A stretch of 64,000 nt of DNA, from NCBI RefSeq assembly GCF_000215745.1, contig NC_015663.1, positions 2,232,001-2,296,000 of the forward strand, given 5' to 3'. This document shows, piece after piece, positions 20,140-32,098 of the stretch. Numbering within the stretch: the first letter of the stretch is position 1; each line of letters opens with the position of its first letter. The notes under the pieces were generated by a model that ran no database searches, was not told the origin of the DNA, and saw only the letters and a list, made by a program, of their open reading frames with translations. This DNA comes from Klebsiella aerogenes KCTC 2190. Lineage in GTDB: Bacteria > Pseudomonadota > Gammaproteobacteria > Enterobacterales > Enterobacteriaceae. The position numbers and the translations under genes are program-made.

Positions 20140-20192
20140 GGCTCGCAAGGTGAACAAACTATTGAACCGGCAATACGCCGTCGGAGTATGAA

Positions 20193-20972
20193 ATGACTGA
20201 TTTGAAAGCAAGCAGCCTGCGCGCGTTGAAACTGATGGATCTGACCACCCTGAACGATGACGACACCAATGAGAAGGTGATCGCTCTGTGTCATCAGGCG
20301 AAAACGCCGGTGGGCAATACCGCTGCGGTCTGCATCTACCCGCGTTTTATCCCGATTGCCCGTAAGACGCTGAACGAACAAGGAACGCCGGATATCCGCA
20401 TCGCGACGGTGACTAACTTCCCGCATGGTAATGACGATATCGATATCGCGCTGGCGGAAACCCGCGCGGCAATCGCTTATGGCGCGGATGAAGTGGATGT
20501 GGTTTTCCCGTACCGCGCGCTAATCGCGGGTAACGAGCAGGTGGGTTTTGATCTGGTGAAAGCTTGTAAAGAAGCCTGTGCGGCGGCGAATGTGCTGCTG
20601 AAAGTGATCATCGAAACCGGCGAACTGAAAGAAGAAGCGCTGATTCGTAAGGCGTCTGAAATCTCTATTAAAGCGGGCGCGGATTTCATCAAAACTTCTA
20701 CCGGTAAAGTGCCGGTGAATGCGACGCCGGAAAGCGCGCGCATCATGATGGAAGTGATCCGCGATATGGGCGTTGAGAAGACCGTTGGCTTCAAACCTGC
20801 CGGCGGCGTGCGTAGCGCGGAAGACGCGCAGCAGTTCCTGGCGATTGCTGATGAACTGTTCGGCGCCGACTGGGCCGATTCCCGCCACTACCGTTTCGGC
20901 GCATCCAGCCTGCTGGCTAGCCTGCTGAAAGCCCTGGGTCACGGCGACGGTAAGAGCGCCAGCAGCTACTAA
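20193..20972 (+). CDS. deoC: DeoC, deoxyribose-phosphate aldolase
   Basis: A 259-residue class I aldolase splitting 2-deoxyribose-5-phosphate into glyceraldehyde-3-phosphate and acetaldehyde. The Schiff-base lysine is Lys167 in FIKTST, and the proton-relay Asp102 and Lys201 region ([10 protein letters not shown]) are in place. First gene of the nucleoside-catabolic operon deoCABD. Confidence 0.98.
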   Translation: MTDLKASSLRALKLMDLTTLNDDDTNEKVIALCHQAKTPVGNTAAVCIYPRFIPIARKTLNEQGTPDIRIATVTNFPHGNDDIDIALAETRAAIAYGADEVDVVFPYRALIAGNEQVGFDLVKACKEACAAANVLLKVIIETGELKEEALIRKASEISIKAGADFIKTSTGKVPVNATPESARIMMEVIRDMGVEKTVGFKPAGGVRSAEDAQQFLAIADELFGADWADSRHYRFGASSLLASLLKALGHGDGKSASSY

Positions 20973-20980
20973 TCCCTTGA

Positions 20981-21062
20981 TACGCCGGATGGTGCTGCGC
21001 TTATCCGGCCTACGAATGGATGCCTGTAGGCCGGATAAGGCGCTCGCGCCGCCATCCGGCAC
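20981..21062. repeat. REP/BIME pair between deoC and deoA
   Basis: Two oppositely oriented REP units share GCCGGAT...TTATCCGGCCTAC and GTAGGCCGGATAAGG...CCATCCGGC. They form a large inverted repeat in the deoC-deoA gap, a typical extragenic palindromic element of enterobacteria that can stabilise upstream mRNA and so set deoC above deoA. Confidence 0.9.
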
Positions 21063-21085
21063 TTTATACTATTTGGGAGGTTACC

Positions 21086-22408
21086 GTGTTTCTCGCACAA
21101 GAAATTATTCGTAAAAAACGTGATGGTCATGTATTAAGCGATGAAGAAATTCGCTTTTTCATCAACGGTATCCGCGATAATACTATCTCTGAAGGACAGA
21201 TCGCCGCGCTGGCGATGACCATCTTCTTCCATGATATGTCTATGCCGGAACGTGTCTCGCTGACCATGGCGATGCGGGATTCAGGAACCGTTCTCGACTG
21301 GAAAAGCCTTAACCTCAACGGCCCGATCGTCGATAAACACTCGACCGGCGGCGTGGGTGACGTCACCTCGCTGATGCTGGGGCCAATGGTTGCCGCCTGC
21401 GGCGGTTACGTACCGATGATCTCCGGGCGTGGTCTCGGCCATACCGGCGGTACGCTTGATAAACTGGAAGCGATCCCGGGTTTTGATATTTTCCCGGACG
21501 ACGCGCGTTTCCGCGAAATTATTAAAGATGTCGGCGTGGCGATTATCGGGCAGACCAGCTCGCTCGCGCCGGCTGACAAACGTTTCTATGCCACCCGCGA
21601 TATTACCGCGACGGTGGATTCCATCCCGCTGATTACCGCGTCTATTCTGGCCAAGAAACTGGCGGAAGGTCTGGACGCGCTGGTGATGGACGTTAAAGTC
21701 GGCAGCGGCGCCTTTATGCCGACTTATGAGCTTTCAGAAGCGCTTGCCGAAGCTATCGTTGGCGTCTCTAACGGCGCCGGCGTGCGCACGACCGCACTGT
21801 TAACGGATATGAACCAGGTGCTGGCCTCCAGCGCGGGTAACGCCGTTGAAGTTCGCGAAGCGGTACAGTTCCTGACCGGCGAATACCGCAACCCGCGCCT
21901 GTACGACGTCACCATGGCGCTGTGCGTGGAAATGCTGATTTCCGGCAAGCTGGCGGCGGATGACGCCGAGGCGCGCGCGAAATTGCAGGCGGTGCTGGAT
22001 AACGGTAAAGCGGCGGAAGTCTTTGGCCGCATGGTGGCGGCGCAGAAGGGGCCGAGCGACTTTGTCGAAAACTATGCGAAATACCTGCCGACGGCAATGC
22101 TGAGCAAAGCGGTCTATGCTGAAGGCGCCGGATTTGTCTCTGAAATGGATACCCGCGCGCTGGGGATGGCGGTGGTGTCGATGGGCGGCGGTCGTCGCCA
22201 GGCTTCCGATACTATTGACTACAGCGTTGGCTTTACCGATATGGCGCGCCTTGGCGATAAAGTTGATGGCGAACGTCCGCTGGCGGTGATTCATGCGAAA
22301 GATGAATCGAGCTGGCAGGAAGCGGCCAAAGCCGTGAAAGCGGCAATAAAATTGGACGCCCACGCCCCAGAAATTACACCGACGGTCTATCGCCGTATCA
22401 CCAAGTAG
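21086..22408 (+). CDS. deoA: DeoA, thymidine phosphorylase
   Basis: A 440-residue enzyme converting thymidine and phosphate to thymine and deoxyribose-1-phosphate. The signature KHSTGGVGD begins near residue 84 (phosphate-binding), with [11 protein letters not shown] near 118 and [15 protein letters not shown] near 190. The GTG at 21086 is the right start: GGGAGG lies 5 bases upstream and it gives the E. coli N terminus MFLAQEI. A longer reading frame from 21020 would run through the REP element. Confidence 0.97.
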   Translation: MFLAQEIIRKKRDGHVLSDEEIRFFINGIRDNTISEGQIAALAMTIFFHDMSMPERVSLTMAMRDSGTVLDWKSLNLNGPIVDKHSTGGVGDVTSLMLGPMVAACGGYVPMISGRGLGHTGGTLDKLEAIPGFDIFPDDARFREIIKDVGVAIIGQTSSLAPADKRFYATRDITATVDSIPLITASILAKKLAEGLDALVMDVKVGSGAFMPTYELSEALAEAIVGVSNGAGVRTTALLTDMNQVLASSAGNAVEVREAVQFLTGEYRNPRLYDVTMALCVEMLISGKLAADDAEARAKLQAVLDNGKAAEVFGRMVAAQKGPSDFVENYAKYLPTAMLSKAVYAEGAGFVSEMDTRALGMAVVSMGGGRRQASDTIDYSVGFTDMARLGDKVDGERPLAVIHAKDESSWQEAAKAVKAAIKLDAHAPEITPTVYRRITK

Positions 22409-22445
22409 CGATATACTGATCTGATCGCTTTTTTGCAGCGCATGA

Positions 22446-23683
<1,238 letters not shown>

Positions 23684-23684
<1 letters not shown>

Positions 23685-23809
23685 TACCCGTTGTCTTTCG
23701 CGCTGTAGATGCGTTGACTTCATTCGCTCACCCCGGTCACATAGTTAATCTATGCTCCCGGGGATTCACGAATTCGTCGCCTTCCTACAACGCGAAATCC
23801 TTAGGGTAT
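23684..23809. repeat. Long imperfect inverted repeat between deoB and deoD
   Basis: A stretch of about 126 bases folds on itself. The ends are ATACCC and GGGTAT, then TTTCGCGCTGTAG pairs with CTACAACGCGAAA (one mismatch), and the centre has CCCCGG / CCCGGGG and ATAG / CTAT. It has no coding content. It resembles a dispersed intergenic hairpin element found after many enterobacterial genes. It could protect the deoCAB message or regulate deoD. Confidence 0.65.
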
Positions 23810-23825
23810 TTGAATACGTTTTGTA

Positions 23826-23866
23826 GGCCTGATAAGGCGTAGCCGCCATCAGGCCCGAACAATTTA
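23826..23866. repeat. REP-like hairpin before deoD
   Basis: TAGGCCTGATAAGGCG and CGCCATCAGGCC form an imperfect stem of the REP type, lying between the long inverted repeat and the deoD ribosome site. Confidence 0.6.
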
Positions 23867-23881
23867 TATAAGGATAAAACG

Positions 23882-24601
23882 ATGGCCACCCCACACATTA
23901 ACGCAGAAATGGGCGATTTTGCTGACGTAGTTTTGATGCCGGGCGACCCGCTGCGCGCGAAGCACATTGCAGAAACCTTCCTCGAAGACGTGCGTGAAGT
24001 GAACAACGTGCGCGGCATGCTGGGCTTCACCGGTACCTACAAAGGCCGCAAAATCTCCGTGATGGGCCACGGTATGGGGATCCCATCCTGCTCTATCTAC
24101 ACTAAAGAGCTGATCACCGATTTCGGCGTGAAGAAAATCATCCGCGTCGGCTCCTGCGGTGCGGTACGTGAAGATGTCAAACTGCGTGATGTGGTTATCG
24201 GCATGGGCGCGTGCACCGACTCTAAAGTCAACCGTCTGCGTTTCAAAGACCACGACTTCGCGGCGATTGCCGATTTCGGCATGGTGCGTAACGCGGTAGA
24301 CGCGGCGAAGGCGCTGGGCGTTGACGCGCGCGTTGGCAACATCTTCTCCGCTGACCTGTTCTATACGCCGGACCCGTCCATGTTCGACGTGATGGAAAAA
24401 TACGGCATTTTGGGCGTGGAAATGGAAGCGGCCGGCATTTATGGCGTAGCGGCTGAGTTCGGTGCGAAAGCGCTGACCATCTGCACCGTTTCCGATCATA
24501 TCCGCACTCACGAGCAGACCACTGCCGCTGAGCGTCAGACCACCTTCAACGATATGATCAAAATCGCGCTGGAATCCGTACTGCTGGGTGATAAAGAGTA
24601 A
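23882..24601 (+). CDS. deoD: DeoD, purine nucleoside phosphorylase
   Basis: A 239-residue hexameric phosphorylase that cleaves purine (deoxy)nucleosides. The signature [18 protein letters not shown], split around residues 60-77, is intact, as are [10 protein letters not shown] near 179-188 and the catalytic Asp in TVSDHI near 202-207. It is the last gene of the deo operon, set apart from deoB by about 200 bases of repeats, and ends at a strong terminator. Confidence 0.98.
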   Translation: MATPHINAEMGDFADVVLMPGDPLRAKHIAETFLEDVREVNNVRGMLGFTGTYKGRKISVMGHGMGIPSCSIYTKELITDFGVKKIIRVGSCGAVREDVKLRDVVIGMGACTDSKVNRLRFKDHDFAAIADFGMVRNAVDAAKALGVDARVGNIFSADLFYTPDPSMFDVMEKYGILGVEMEAAGIYGVAAEFGAKALTICTVSDHIRTHEQTTAAERQTTFNDMIKIALESVLLGDKE

Positions 24602-24610
24602 GACCTGTTG

Positions 24611-24645
24611 TGCCGGGTGGCGGCTTCGCCTGACCCGGCCTACGG
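24611..24645. repeat. REP unit after deoD
   Basis: TGCCGGGTGGCGGCTTCGCC followed by TGACCCGGCCTACGG forms one REP unit in the short deoD-lplA gap, just before the operon terminator. Confidence 0.8.
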
Positions 24646-24652
24646 TTTCCAG

Positions 24653-24678
24653 GCCCGCTAAGCGCAGCGGGCTTTTTT
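24653..24678 (+). terminator. deo operon terminator
   Basis: A 7-bp stem, GCCCGCT with AGCGGGC, has a 6-base loop and is followed by six T. It overlaps the end of the convergent gene lplA by position only and can also serve that strand weakly. Confidence 0.9.
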
Positions 24679-24679
24679 A

Positions 24680-25696
24680 TTAGCGCACCGCGCCGGCCAG
24701 CCACGCCGACAGTTCTTTCAGTTCCGCTTCCTGCTCAGGGTAATCGGCGAGCAGCGCCTCACACTGCTGCTGTAATATTTCCGCCCGATACTGACAACCG
24801 ACTAATCGTGCCGCCAACGCCTCGAGCGGCGCCGGGTTCAGGCTATCGGTAAAAGCCTGGGCGCGGGTGATATGGCCCTTCTCGACGTCAAAATGCAGCT
24901 CGACGCCGCCCCAGCGAAAGCGCTCATCCAGCAGGTGGGAGAAAGCGGGCGCCTGGCCGAAGTTCCACTCCCAGCTGCTCTGGCGGGCGAAGGTCTCGGC
25001 AAAATTCGGCAGATCCGGCGTGTTGTCCGGCGAAATGACTTCCGCCTCTACCCGTTCGCCGTAATGGCTGAAAAATGCCTCCTGAATGGCTTCGCAAATC
25101 TGCTGATGGGTAATGCCCGGTAGGAGTTCAACCAGGTTCGCTACGCGCCCGCGTACCGAGGTTATGCCCTTGGCCTGCAGCTTTTTTTTGTCCGGATTAA
25201 GATAGTTGGCGAGACGGCTTAAGTCGGCGTTTAGCAGCAGGGTGCCATGATGAAAACCGCGGTCCATCGTTTCGCGATAGGCGGATCCGGAAACCTTGCG
25301 GTCGCCATTGTCGGTTTTCACGACCAGATCGTTGCGCCCGGAAGCCTCGGCGGTCACGCCAAGCGAATTCAACGCCGCGAGCACGATAGCGGTAGAAACG
25401 GTTTTGTCGTATTCCGGTTTGCCCGCCATAAAGGTAAAGCAGGTATTGCCGAGGTCGTGGAATACCGCGCCGCCGCCGCTGCTGCGCCGGGCCAGCCGGA
25501 CGTGGTCCTCTTCCATGCGCCGGGTATTGCACTCCTTCCACGGGTTCTGCGCGCGGCCAATCACCACGGTGTCGGCGTTGCGCCACAGAAACAGCACCCG
25601 TTGGGTGGCCGGCATCTGGCGGAAAATACACTCCTCGACCGCGAGGTTAAACCAGGGGTCGTAGGAATCGGAGAGCAACAGGCGGAGCGTCGGCAT
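24680..25696 (-). CDS. lplA: LplA, lipoate-protein ligase A
   Basis: A 338-residue enzyme that activates free lipoate with ATP and attaches it to the E2 and GcvH lipoyl domains. The lipoyl-AMP loop [12 protein letters not shown] near residues 70-81 and the catalytic lysine in [10 protein letters not shown] near 131-140 are present, along with the C-terminal adenylate-capping domain. Length equals E. coli. It is downstream of ytjB (17 bases) on the same strand. Confidence 0.97.
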   Translation of the reverse strand: MPTLRLLLSDSYDPWFNLAVEECIFRQMPATQRVLFLWRNADTVVIGRAQNPWKECNTRRMEEDHVRLARRSSGGGAVFHDLGNTCFTFMAGKPEYDKTVSTAIVLAALNSLGVTAEASGRNDLVVKTDNGDRKVSGSAYRETMDRGFHHGTLLLNADLSRLANYLNPDKKKLQAKGITSVRGRVANLVELLPGITHQQICEAIQEAFFSHYGERVEAEVISPDNTPDLPNFAETFARQSSWEWNFGQAPAFSHLLDERFRWGGVELHFDVEKGHITRAQAFTDSLNPAPLEALAARLVGCQYRAEILQQQCEALLADYPEQEAELKELSAWLAGAVR

Positions 25697-25713
25697 AGGA
25701 TATCCTTGTCTGA

Positions 25714-26346
25714 TTAATCTTTATCTTCGTCCTGGACGGGCTTATTGGCGGTGAGCAGGAAGGGCGATTGCTGCCAGCGGGTACGTTTGCCCTGCAGCAA
25801 CGTACGGGTCAGCACCACGCCGATGGCCAGCGACAACAGCAGCATCAGGCGTAAGATATTGGTGGTATTATCCACCTGTTTCGCCTCGGTGGCCAACGTG
25901 TGGGTATCCAGCGTCAGGCGCAGATAGCCGACCGGACCGTTTTTGCCGAGGATCGGCTCGACGATTTGCTGGTTAAAGTAGCCGCCGGCTTTTTTGCCGT
26001 CCAGCGCCAGGCGGTCGCGTACATCGACGCTTTCGCCGGAGCGGGCCACCAAATCGCCCTGTTCATCATATACCCCGGCATCGAGCACCCGGCTTTTATC
26101 CGTCAGCTGTTCCAGCAGGCGGGTAATGCGCTTTTCGTCGGGCGTTTCGCTGCGCATCAGCGGCGCCAGGTTCAGCGTAACCTGCTGTGCCAGCGTTCGC
26201 GCCAGCTCTTCCAACTGCGGATTACGCTGCTTTTGGCTATTCTGACTGAACCACGAGGCGCCCTGCATCAGCGCGACGAGAAGCGCGAGACAGATCAGAA
26301 CAATGACGGCGCGATGCAGTCGGAATTTCAGTTTTGCTCGTACCAT
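25714..26346 (-). CDS. ytjB: YtjB (Smp), membrane protein
   Basis: A 210-residue Smp-family protein with a first membrane helix at about 13-33 ([19 protein letters not shown]) and a second near 167-185 ([15 protein letters not shown]), enclosing a periplasmic domain of about 130 residues. It has the topology of a sensor without a catalytic domain. Molecular function is unknown. It is divergent from serB and upstream of lplA. Confidence 0.92.
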   Translation of the reverse strand: MVRAKLKFRLHRAVIVLICLALLVALMQGASWFSQNSQKQRNPQLEELARTLAQQVTLNLAPLMRSETPDEKRITRLLEQLTDKSRVLDAGVYDEQGDLVARSGESVDVRDRLALDGKKAGGYFNQQIVEPILGKNGPVGYLRLTLDTHTLATEAKQVDNTTNILRLMLLLSLAIGVVLTRTLLQGKRTRWQQSPFLLTANKPVQDEDKD

Positions 26347-26450
26347 ATTCCACCTTTGAAAATTTGCAGCTTAATGTTGCCAGAAGCGCTGGTTACAAGG
26401 TAGCCTCATGCGTTATTTTCCTCGCCTGAATGAAGAGATGTGGAGCCGTA

Positions 26451-27422
26451 ATGCCTAACAGTTTGACCTGGTGCGACCTGCCCGAAGATGTTTCCTTGTG
26501 GCCTGGGTTGCCGCTTTCCCTAAGCGGCGACGAGGTCATGCCGCTGGATTATCACGCCGGGCGCAGCGGCTGGCTGCTGTATGGTCGCGGTCTCGATAAA
26601 CGTCGGCTGACGGCGTGGCAGCGCGAGCTCGGCGCGGCGCTGGTTATCGTCTCTTCCTGGGTCGTGGAAGACTATCAGGTGATTCGCCTGGCGGGTTCGC
26701 TGACGCAGCGCGCCACGCGCCTGGCCCACGAGGCCGGGCTGGACGTCGCGCCGCTGGGCAAAATCCCGCATCTGCGCACGCCGGGCCTGTTGGTGATGGA
26801 TATGGACTCCACGGCGATTCAGATCGAATGTATCGATGAAATTGCTAAGCTTGCCGGCACCGGCGAGCTGGTTTCGGAAGTGACCGAACGCGCGATGCGC
26901 GGCGAGCTCGACTTCACCGCCAGCCTGCGCCAGCGCGTCGCCACCCTGAAAGACGCCGACGCGAACATCCTGCTGCAGGTGCGGGAAGCGCTGCCGCTGA
27001 TGCCGGGGCTGACGCAACTGGTGCTGAAGCTGGAAACGCTGGGCTGGAAGGTAGCCATCGCCTCCGGCGGCTTTACCTTCTTTGCCGAATACCTGCGCGA
27101 TAAGCTGCATCTCGACGCGGTATTCGCCAACGAGCTGGAAATCATGGACGGCAAGCTCACCGGCAACGTTATCGGCGACATTGTCGATGCCAAATATAAA
27201 GCCAATACTCTGCGTAAACTGGCGGAAAAATATGAGATTCCGCCGGCGCAAACCGTGGCGATTGGCGATGGCGCCAACGATCTGCCGATGATTAAGGCGG
27301 CAGGTCTCGGCATTGCCTATCATGCGAAACCAAAAGTCAATGAACAGGCGGAAGTCACCATCCGCCACGCTGACCTGATGGGGGTATTCTGTATTCTCTC
27401 CGGCAGCATGAATCAAAAGTAA
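26451..27422 (+). CDS. serB: SerB, phosphoserine phosphatase
   Basis: HAD phosphatase of 323 residues making the final step of serine synthesis. An N-terminal ACT-like extension (1-100) precedes the catalytic core with DMDSTAIQIE (nucleophile and acid Asp), ASGGFTFF and IGDGANDLPMI. The ATG at 26451 has GGAG at 6 bases and gives the E. coli N terminus MPN; an in-frame ATG 21 bases upstream has no ribosome site. radA begins 9 bases after the stop. Confidence 0.97.
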   Translation: MPNSLTWCDLPEDVSLWPGLPLSLSGDEVMPLDYHAGRSGWLLYGRGLDKRRLTAWQRELGAALVIVSSWVVEDYQVIRLAGSLTQRATRLAHEAGLDVAPLGKIPHLRTPGLLVMDMDSTAIQIECIDEIAKLAGTGELVSEVTERAMRGELDFTASLRQRVATLKDADANILLQVREALPLMPGLTQLVLKLETLGWKVAIASGGFTFFAEYLRDKLHLDAVFANELEIMDGKLTGNVIGDIVDAKYKANTLRKLAEKYEIPPAQTVAIGDGANDLPMIKAAGLGIAYHAKPKVNEQAEVTIRHADLMGVFCILSGSMNQK

Positions 27423-27431
27423 GAGGTTAAC

Positions 27432-28814
27432 GTGGCGAAAGCTCCAAAACGCGCATTTGTCTGTAATGAATGTGGTGCGGATTATCCGCGCTGGCAGGGG
27501 CAGTGCAGCGCCTGCCATGCCTGGAATACCATCACCGAGATGCGCATCGCCGCCTCGCCGCAGGTGGCGAGAAACGAGCGTCTGTCAGGCTACGCCGGTA
27601 ATGCCGGCGTGTCGAAGGTACAGAAGCTGTCGGAGATAAGCCTGGAGGCGCTGCCGCGTTTCTCCACCGGATTTAAAGAGTTCGACCGCGTGCTCGGCGG
27701 CGGCGTGGTACCGGGTAGCGCCATTCTAATCGGCGGCAACCCCGGCGCCGGGAAATCGACGCTGCTGCTGCAAACGCTCTGCAAGCTGGCGGAAGGAATG
27801 AAAACGCTGTACGTCACCGGGGAAGAATCCCTGCAGCAGGTCGCGATGCGCGCGCATCGTCTCGGGCTGCCGACGGCGAACCTGAATATGCTCTCGGAGA
27901 CCAGCATCGAGCAAATTTGCCAGATTGCCGATGAAGAAAAGCCGCAGCTGATGGTCATCGACTCCATCCAGGTGATGCATATGGCTGATGTCCAGTCGTC
28001 GCCGGGGAGCGTGGCCCAGGTACGTGAAACCGCGGCCTATTTGACGCGCTTTGCCAAAACTCGCGGCGTGGCGATTGTGATGGTCGGCCACGTCACCAAA
28101 GATGGCTCGCTGGCCGGTCCGAAAGTACTGGAACACTGTATTGACTGTTCGGTGCTGCTGGACGGCGATGCCGATTCCCGTTTCCGCACGTTGCGCAGCC
28201 ATAAAAACCGCTTTGGCGCGGTCAACGAACTCGGCGTCTTCGCGATGACCGAGCAGGGCCTGCGCGAAGTCAGCAACCCCTCCGCCATCTTCCTCAGCCG
28301 CGGCGATGAAGTTACCTCTGGCAGCTCGGTCATGGTGGTATGGGAAGGCACCCGCCCGCTGCTGGTTGAGATTCAGGCGCTGGTCGATCACTCGATGATG
28401 TCTAATCCGCGTCGCGTAGCGGTAGGCCTGGAACAGAACCGTCTGGCGATCCTGCTGGCGGTGCTGCACCGTCATGGCGGCCTGCAGATGGCCGATCAGG
28501 ACGTCTTCGTCAACGTGGTTGGCGGGGTCAAAGTCACTGAAACCAGCGCCGACCTGGCGCTGCTGCTGGCGATGGTCTCGAGCCTGCGCGATCGTCCGTT
28601 GCCGCAGGATCTGGTGGTTTTTGGCGAAGTCGGATTAGCCGGTGAAATTCGTCCGGTGCCAAGCGGCCAGGAGCGCATTTCCGAGGCGGCGAAACATGGG
28701 TTCCGTCGCGCCATCGTACCAGCGGCCAATGTGCCCAAAAAAGCGCCGGAAGGGATGCAAATCTTTGGCGTGAAAAAACTGGCCGATGCGCTGAGCGTTT
28801 TTGACGACTTATAA
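27432..28814 (+). CDS. radA: RadA, branch-migration ATPase
   Basis: A 460-residue recombination protein that promotes branch migration of RecA intermediates. It carries an N-terminal four-cysteine zinc finger (CNECG ... CSACH, residues 11-31), a RecA-like core with Walker A GNPGAGKST near 96-104 and the RadA-specific KNRFG motif, and a C-terminal Lon-protease-like domain lacking a catalytic set. It starts with GTG after AAGAGG. Operon with serB, and perhaps nadR. Confidence 0.97.
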   Translation: MAKAPKRAFVCNECGADYPRWQGQCSACHAWNTITEMRIAASPQVARNERLSGYAGNAGVSKVQKLSEISLEALPRFSTGFKEFDRVLGGGVVPGSAILIGGNPGAGKSTLLLQTLCKLAEGMKTLYVTGEESLQQVAMRAHRLGLPTANLNMLSETSIEQICQIADEEKPQLMVIDSIQVMHMADVQSSPGSVAQVRETAAYLTRFAKTRGVAIVMVGHVTKDGSLAGPKVLEHCIDCSVLLDGDADSRFRTLRSHKNRFGAVNELGVFAMTEQGLREVSNPSAIFLSRGDEVTSGSSVMVVWEGTRPLLVEIQALVDHSMMSNPRRVAVGLEQNRLAILLAVLHRHGGLQMADQDVFVNVVGGVKVTETSADLALLLAMVSSLRDRPLPQDLVVFGEVGLAGEIRPVPSGQERISEAAKHGFRRAIVPAANVPKKAPEGMQIFGVKKLADALSVFDDL

Positions 28815-28817
28815 TGA

Positions 28818-28847
28818 TACCCGTCATACTTCAGGGTATGACGGGTA
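28818..28847. repeat. Perfect hairpin between radA and nadR
   Basis: Twelve-base arms TACCCGTCATAC and GTATGACGGGTA are exact reverse complements around a 6-base loop, immediately after the radA stop. There is no T-run. The outer bases (ATACCCGT) equal the ends of the long inverted repeat at 23684, so this may be a shortened relative of that element. It could also act as a partial terminator. Confidence 0.7.
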
Positions 28848-28881
28848 GCAAACCCGAGTTTGCAGGAGGCACGCATAAACT

Positions 28882-30114
28882 ATGTCGTCATTCGACTATC
28901 TGAAAAACGCCATTAAGCAAAAGGGTTGTACGCTGCAGCAGGTGGCGGAAGCCAGCGGGATGACCAAAGGTTATCTCAGTCAGCTATTAAACGCGAAAAT
29001 CAAAAGCCCGAGCGCCCAGAAGCTTGAAGCGTTACATCGCTTCCTCGGCCTTGAATTCCCGCGCAAACAAAAAAGCGTCGGGGTGGTTTTTGGTAAATTT
29101 TATCCGCTGCATACCGGGCATATTTACCTGATTCAGCGCGCCTGTAGCCAGGTCGATGAGCTTCATATCATCATGGGCTATGACGACACTCGTGACCGCG
29201 AGCTGTTCGAAGAGAGCGCCATGTCGCAACAGCCGACGGTTCCCGATCGTCTGCGCTGGCTGCTGCAAACCTTTAAATATCAAAAAAACATTCGCATCCA
29301 TGCCTTCAATGAAGAGGGGATGGAGCCGTACCCGCACGGCTGGGATGTCTGGAGCCGTGGGATCCGCGCCTTCATGAGTGAAAAGGGAATCGAGCCAAAC
29401 TGGATTTATACCTCGGAAGAGGCCGATGCGCCGCAGTATCTGGAACATCTGGGGATCGAAACCGTGCTTATCGATCCGAAGCGAACCTTCATGAGTATCA
29501 GCGGCGGCCAGATCCGCGAAAACCCGTTCCGCTATTGGGAATATATTCCGACTGAGGTAAAGCCGTTCTTTGTGCGTACGGTGGCGATCCTCGGCGGCGA
29601 GTCGAGCGGTAAATCGACGCTGGTGAATAAGCTCGCCAATATCTTCAATACTACCAGCGCCTGGGAGTATGGCCGCGATTACGTCTTCTCACACCTCGGC
29701 GGCGATGAAATGGCGTTGCAGTATTCCGATTACGATAAAATCGCGCTGGGGCACGCACAGTACATTGATTTCGCGGTGAAATACGCCAATAAGGTGGCGT
29801 TTATCGATACCGACTTCGTCAGCACTCAGGCCTTCTGCCTGAAGTACGAAGGCCGCGAACATCCGTTCGTGCAGGCGTTAATCGATGAATATCGCTTTGA
29901 TCTGGTGATCCTGCTGGAAAACAACACGCCGTGGGTAGCCGATGGGTTGCGTAGCCTCGGCAGTTCGGTAGATCGCAAAGAGTTTCAGACGCTGCTGGTG
30001 TCGCTGCTGAAAGAAAACGAGATCGAATTTGTCCACGTGGAAGAGTCGGACTACGACGCCCGGTTCCTGCGCTGCGTTGAGCTGGTGAAGCAGTTGATGG
30101 GCGAGCAGGGGTAG
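28882..30114 (+). CDS. nadR: NadR, NAD repressor, NMN adenylyltransferase and NR kinase
   Basis: A 410-residue three-domain protein. Residues 1-60 form the HTH that represses nadA, nadB and pncB (LQQVAEASGMTKGYLSQLL). Residues about 65-225 are the NMN adenylyltransferase with GKFYPLHTGH and SISGGQIRENP. Residues about 230-410 are the nicotinamide riboside kinase with Walker A GGESSGKST. It is downstream of radA. All three active sites appear intact. Confidence 0.97.
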   Translation: MSSFDYLKNAIKQKGCTLQQVAEASGMTKGYLSQLLNAKIKSPSAQKLEALHRFLGLEFPRKQKSVGVVFGKFYPLHTGHIYLIQRACSQVDELHIIMGYDDTRDRELFEESAMSQQPTVPDRLRWLLQTFKYQKNIRIHAFNEEGMEPYPHGWDVWSRGIRAFMSEKGIEPNWIYTSEEADAPQYLEHLGIETVLIDPKRTFMSISGGQIRENPFRYWEYIPTEVKPFFVRTVAILGGESSGKSTLVNKLANIFNTTSAWEYGRDYVFSHLGGDEMALQYSDYDKIALGHAQYIDFAVKYANKVAFIDTDFVSTQAFCLKYEGREHPFVQALIDEYRFDLVILLENNTPWVADGLRSLGSSVDRKEFQTLLVSLLKENEIEFVHVEESDYDARFLRCVELVKQLMGEQG

Positions 30115-30118
30115 GCTT

Positions 30119-30205
30119 TTTGCCGGATGGCGGCGTGAACGCCTTATCCGGCCTACAAGTGCTACACGCCTGGTAGGCCGGATAAGCGTAGCGCCATCCG
30201 GCACT
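30119..30205. repeat. REP/BIME pair between nadR and ettA
   Basis: Two inverted REP units, GCCGGATGGCGGCGTGAACG...TTATCCGGCCTAC and GGTAGGCCGGATAAGCG...CGCCATCCGGC, fill the gap between two convergent genes and probably act as 3' end stabilisers for both messages. Confidence 0.9.
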
Positions 30206-30211
30206 TACAGA

Positions 30212-31879
<1,668 letters not shown>

Positions 31880-32098
31880 GTTGGACTTCGCCTCTTTCTA
31901 TTCTGATAGATAGTTCAAAGGCGAAGTGTAGCCTTTTTCGCGCGGTAATCCCAGCGAGGCGACAGGATTCACAGAAGCGTAAAAAAATGTTCAGGACATG
32001 GCATGTTTTCAGTTGTCTGATTAGCATAACTAAGCAATACCTGAATTTTTTGAAGCGGCACGATGCCGCGGTGATGCACCAAACTAGAGGAAGAGCTT

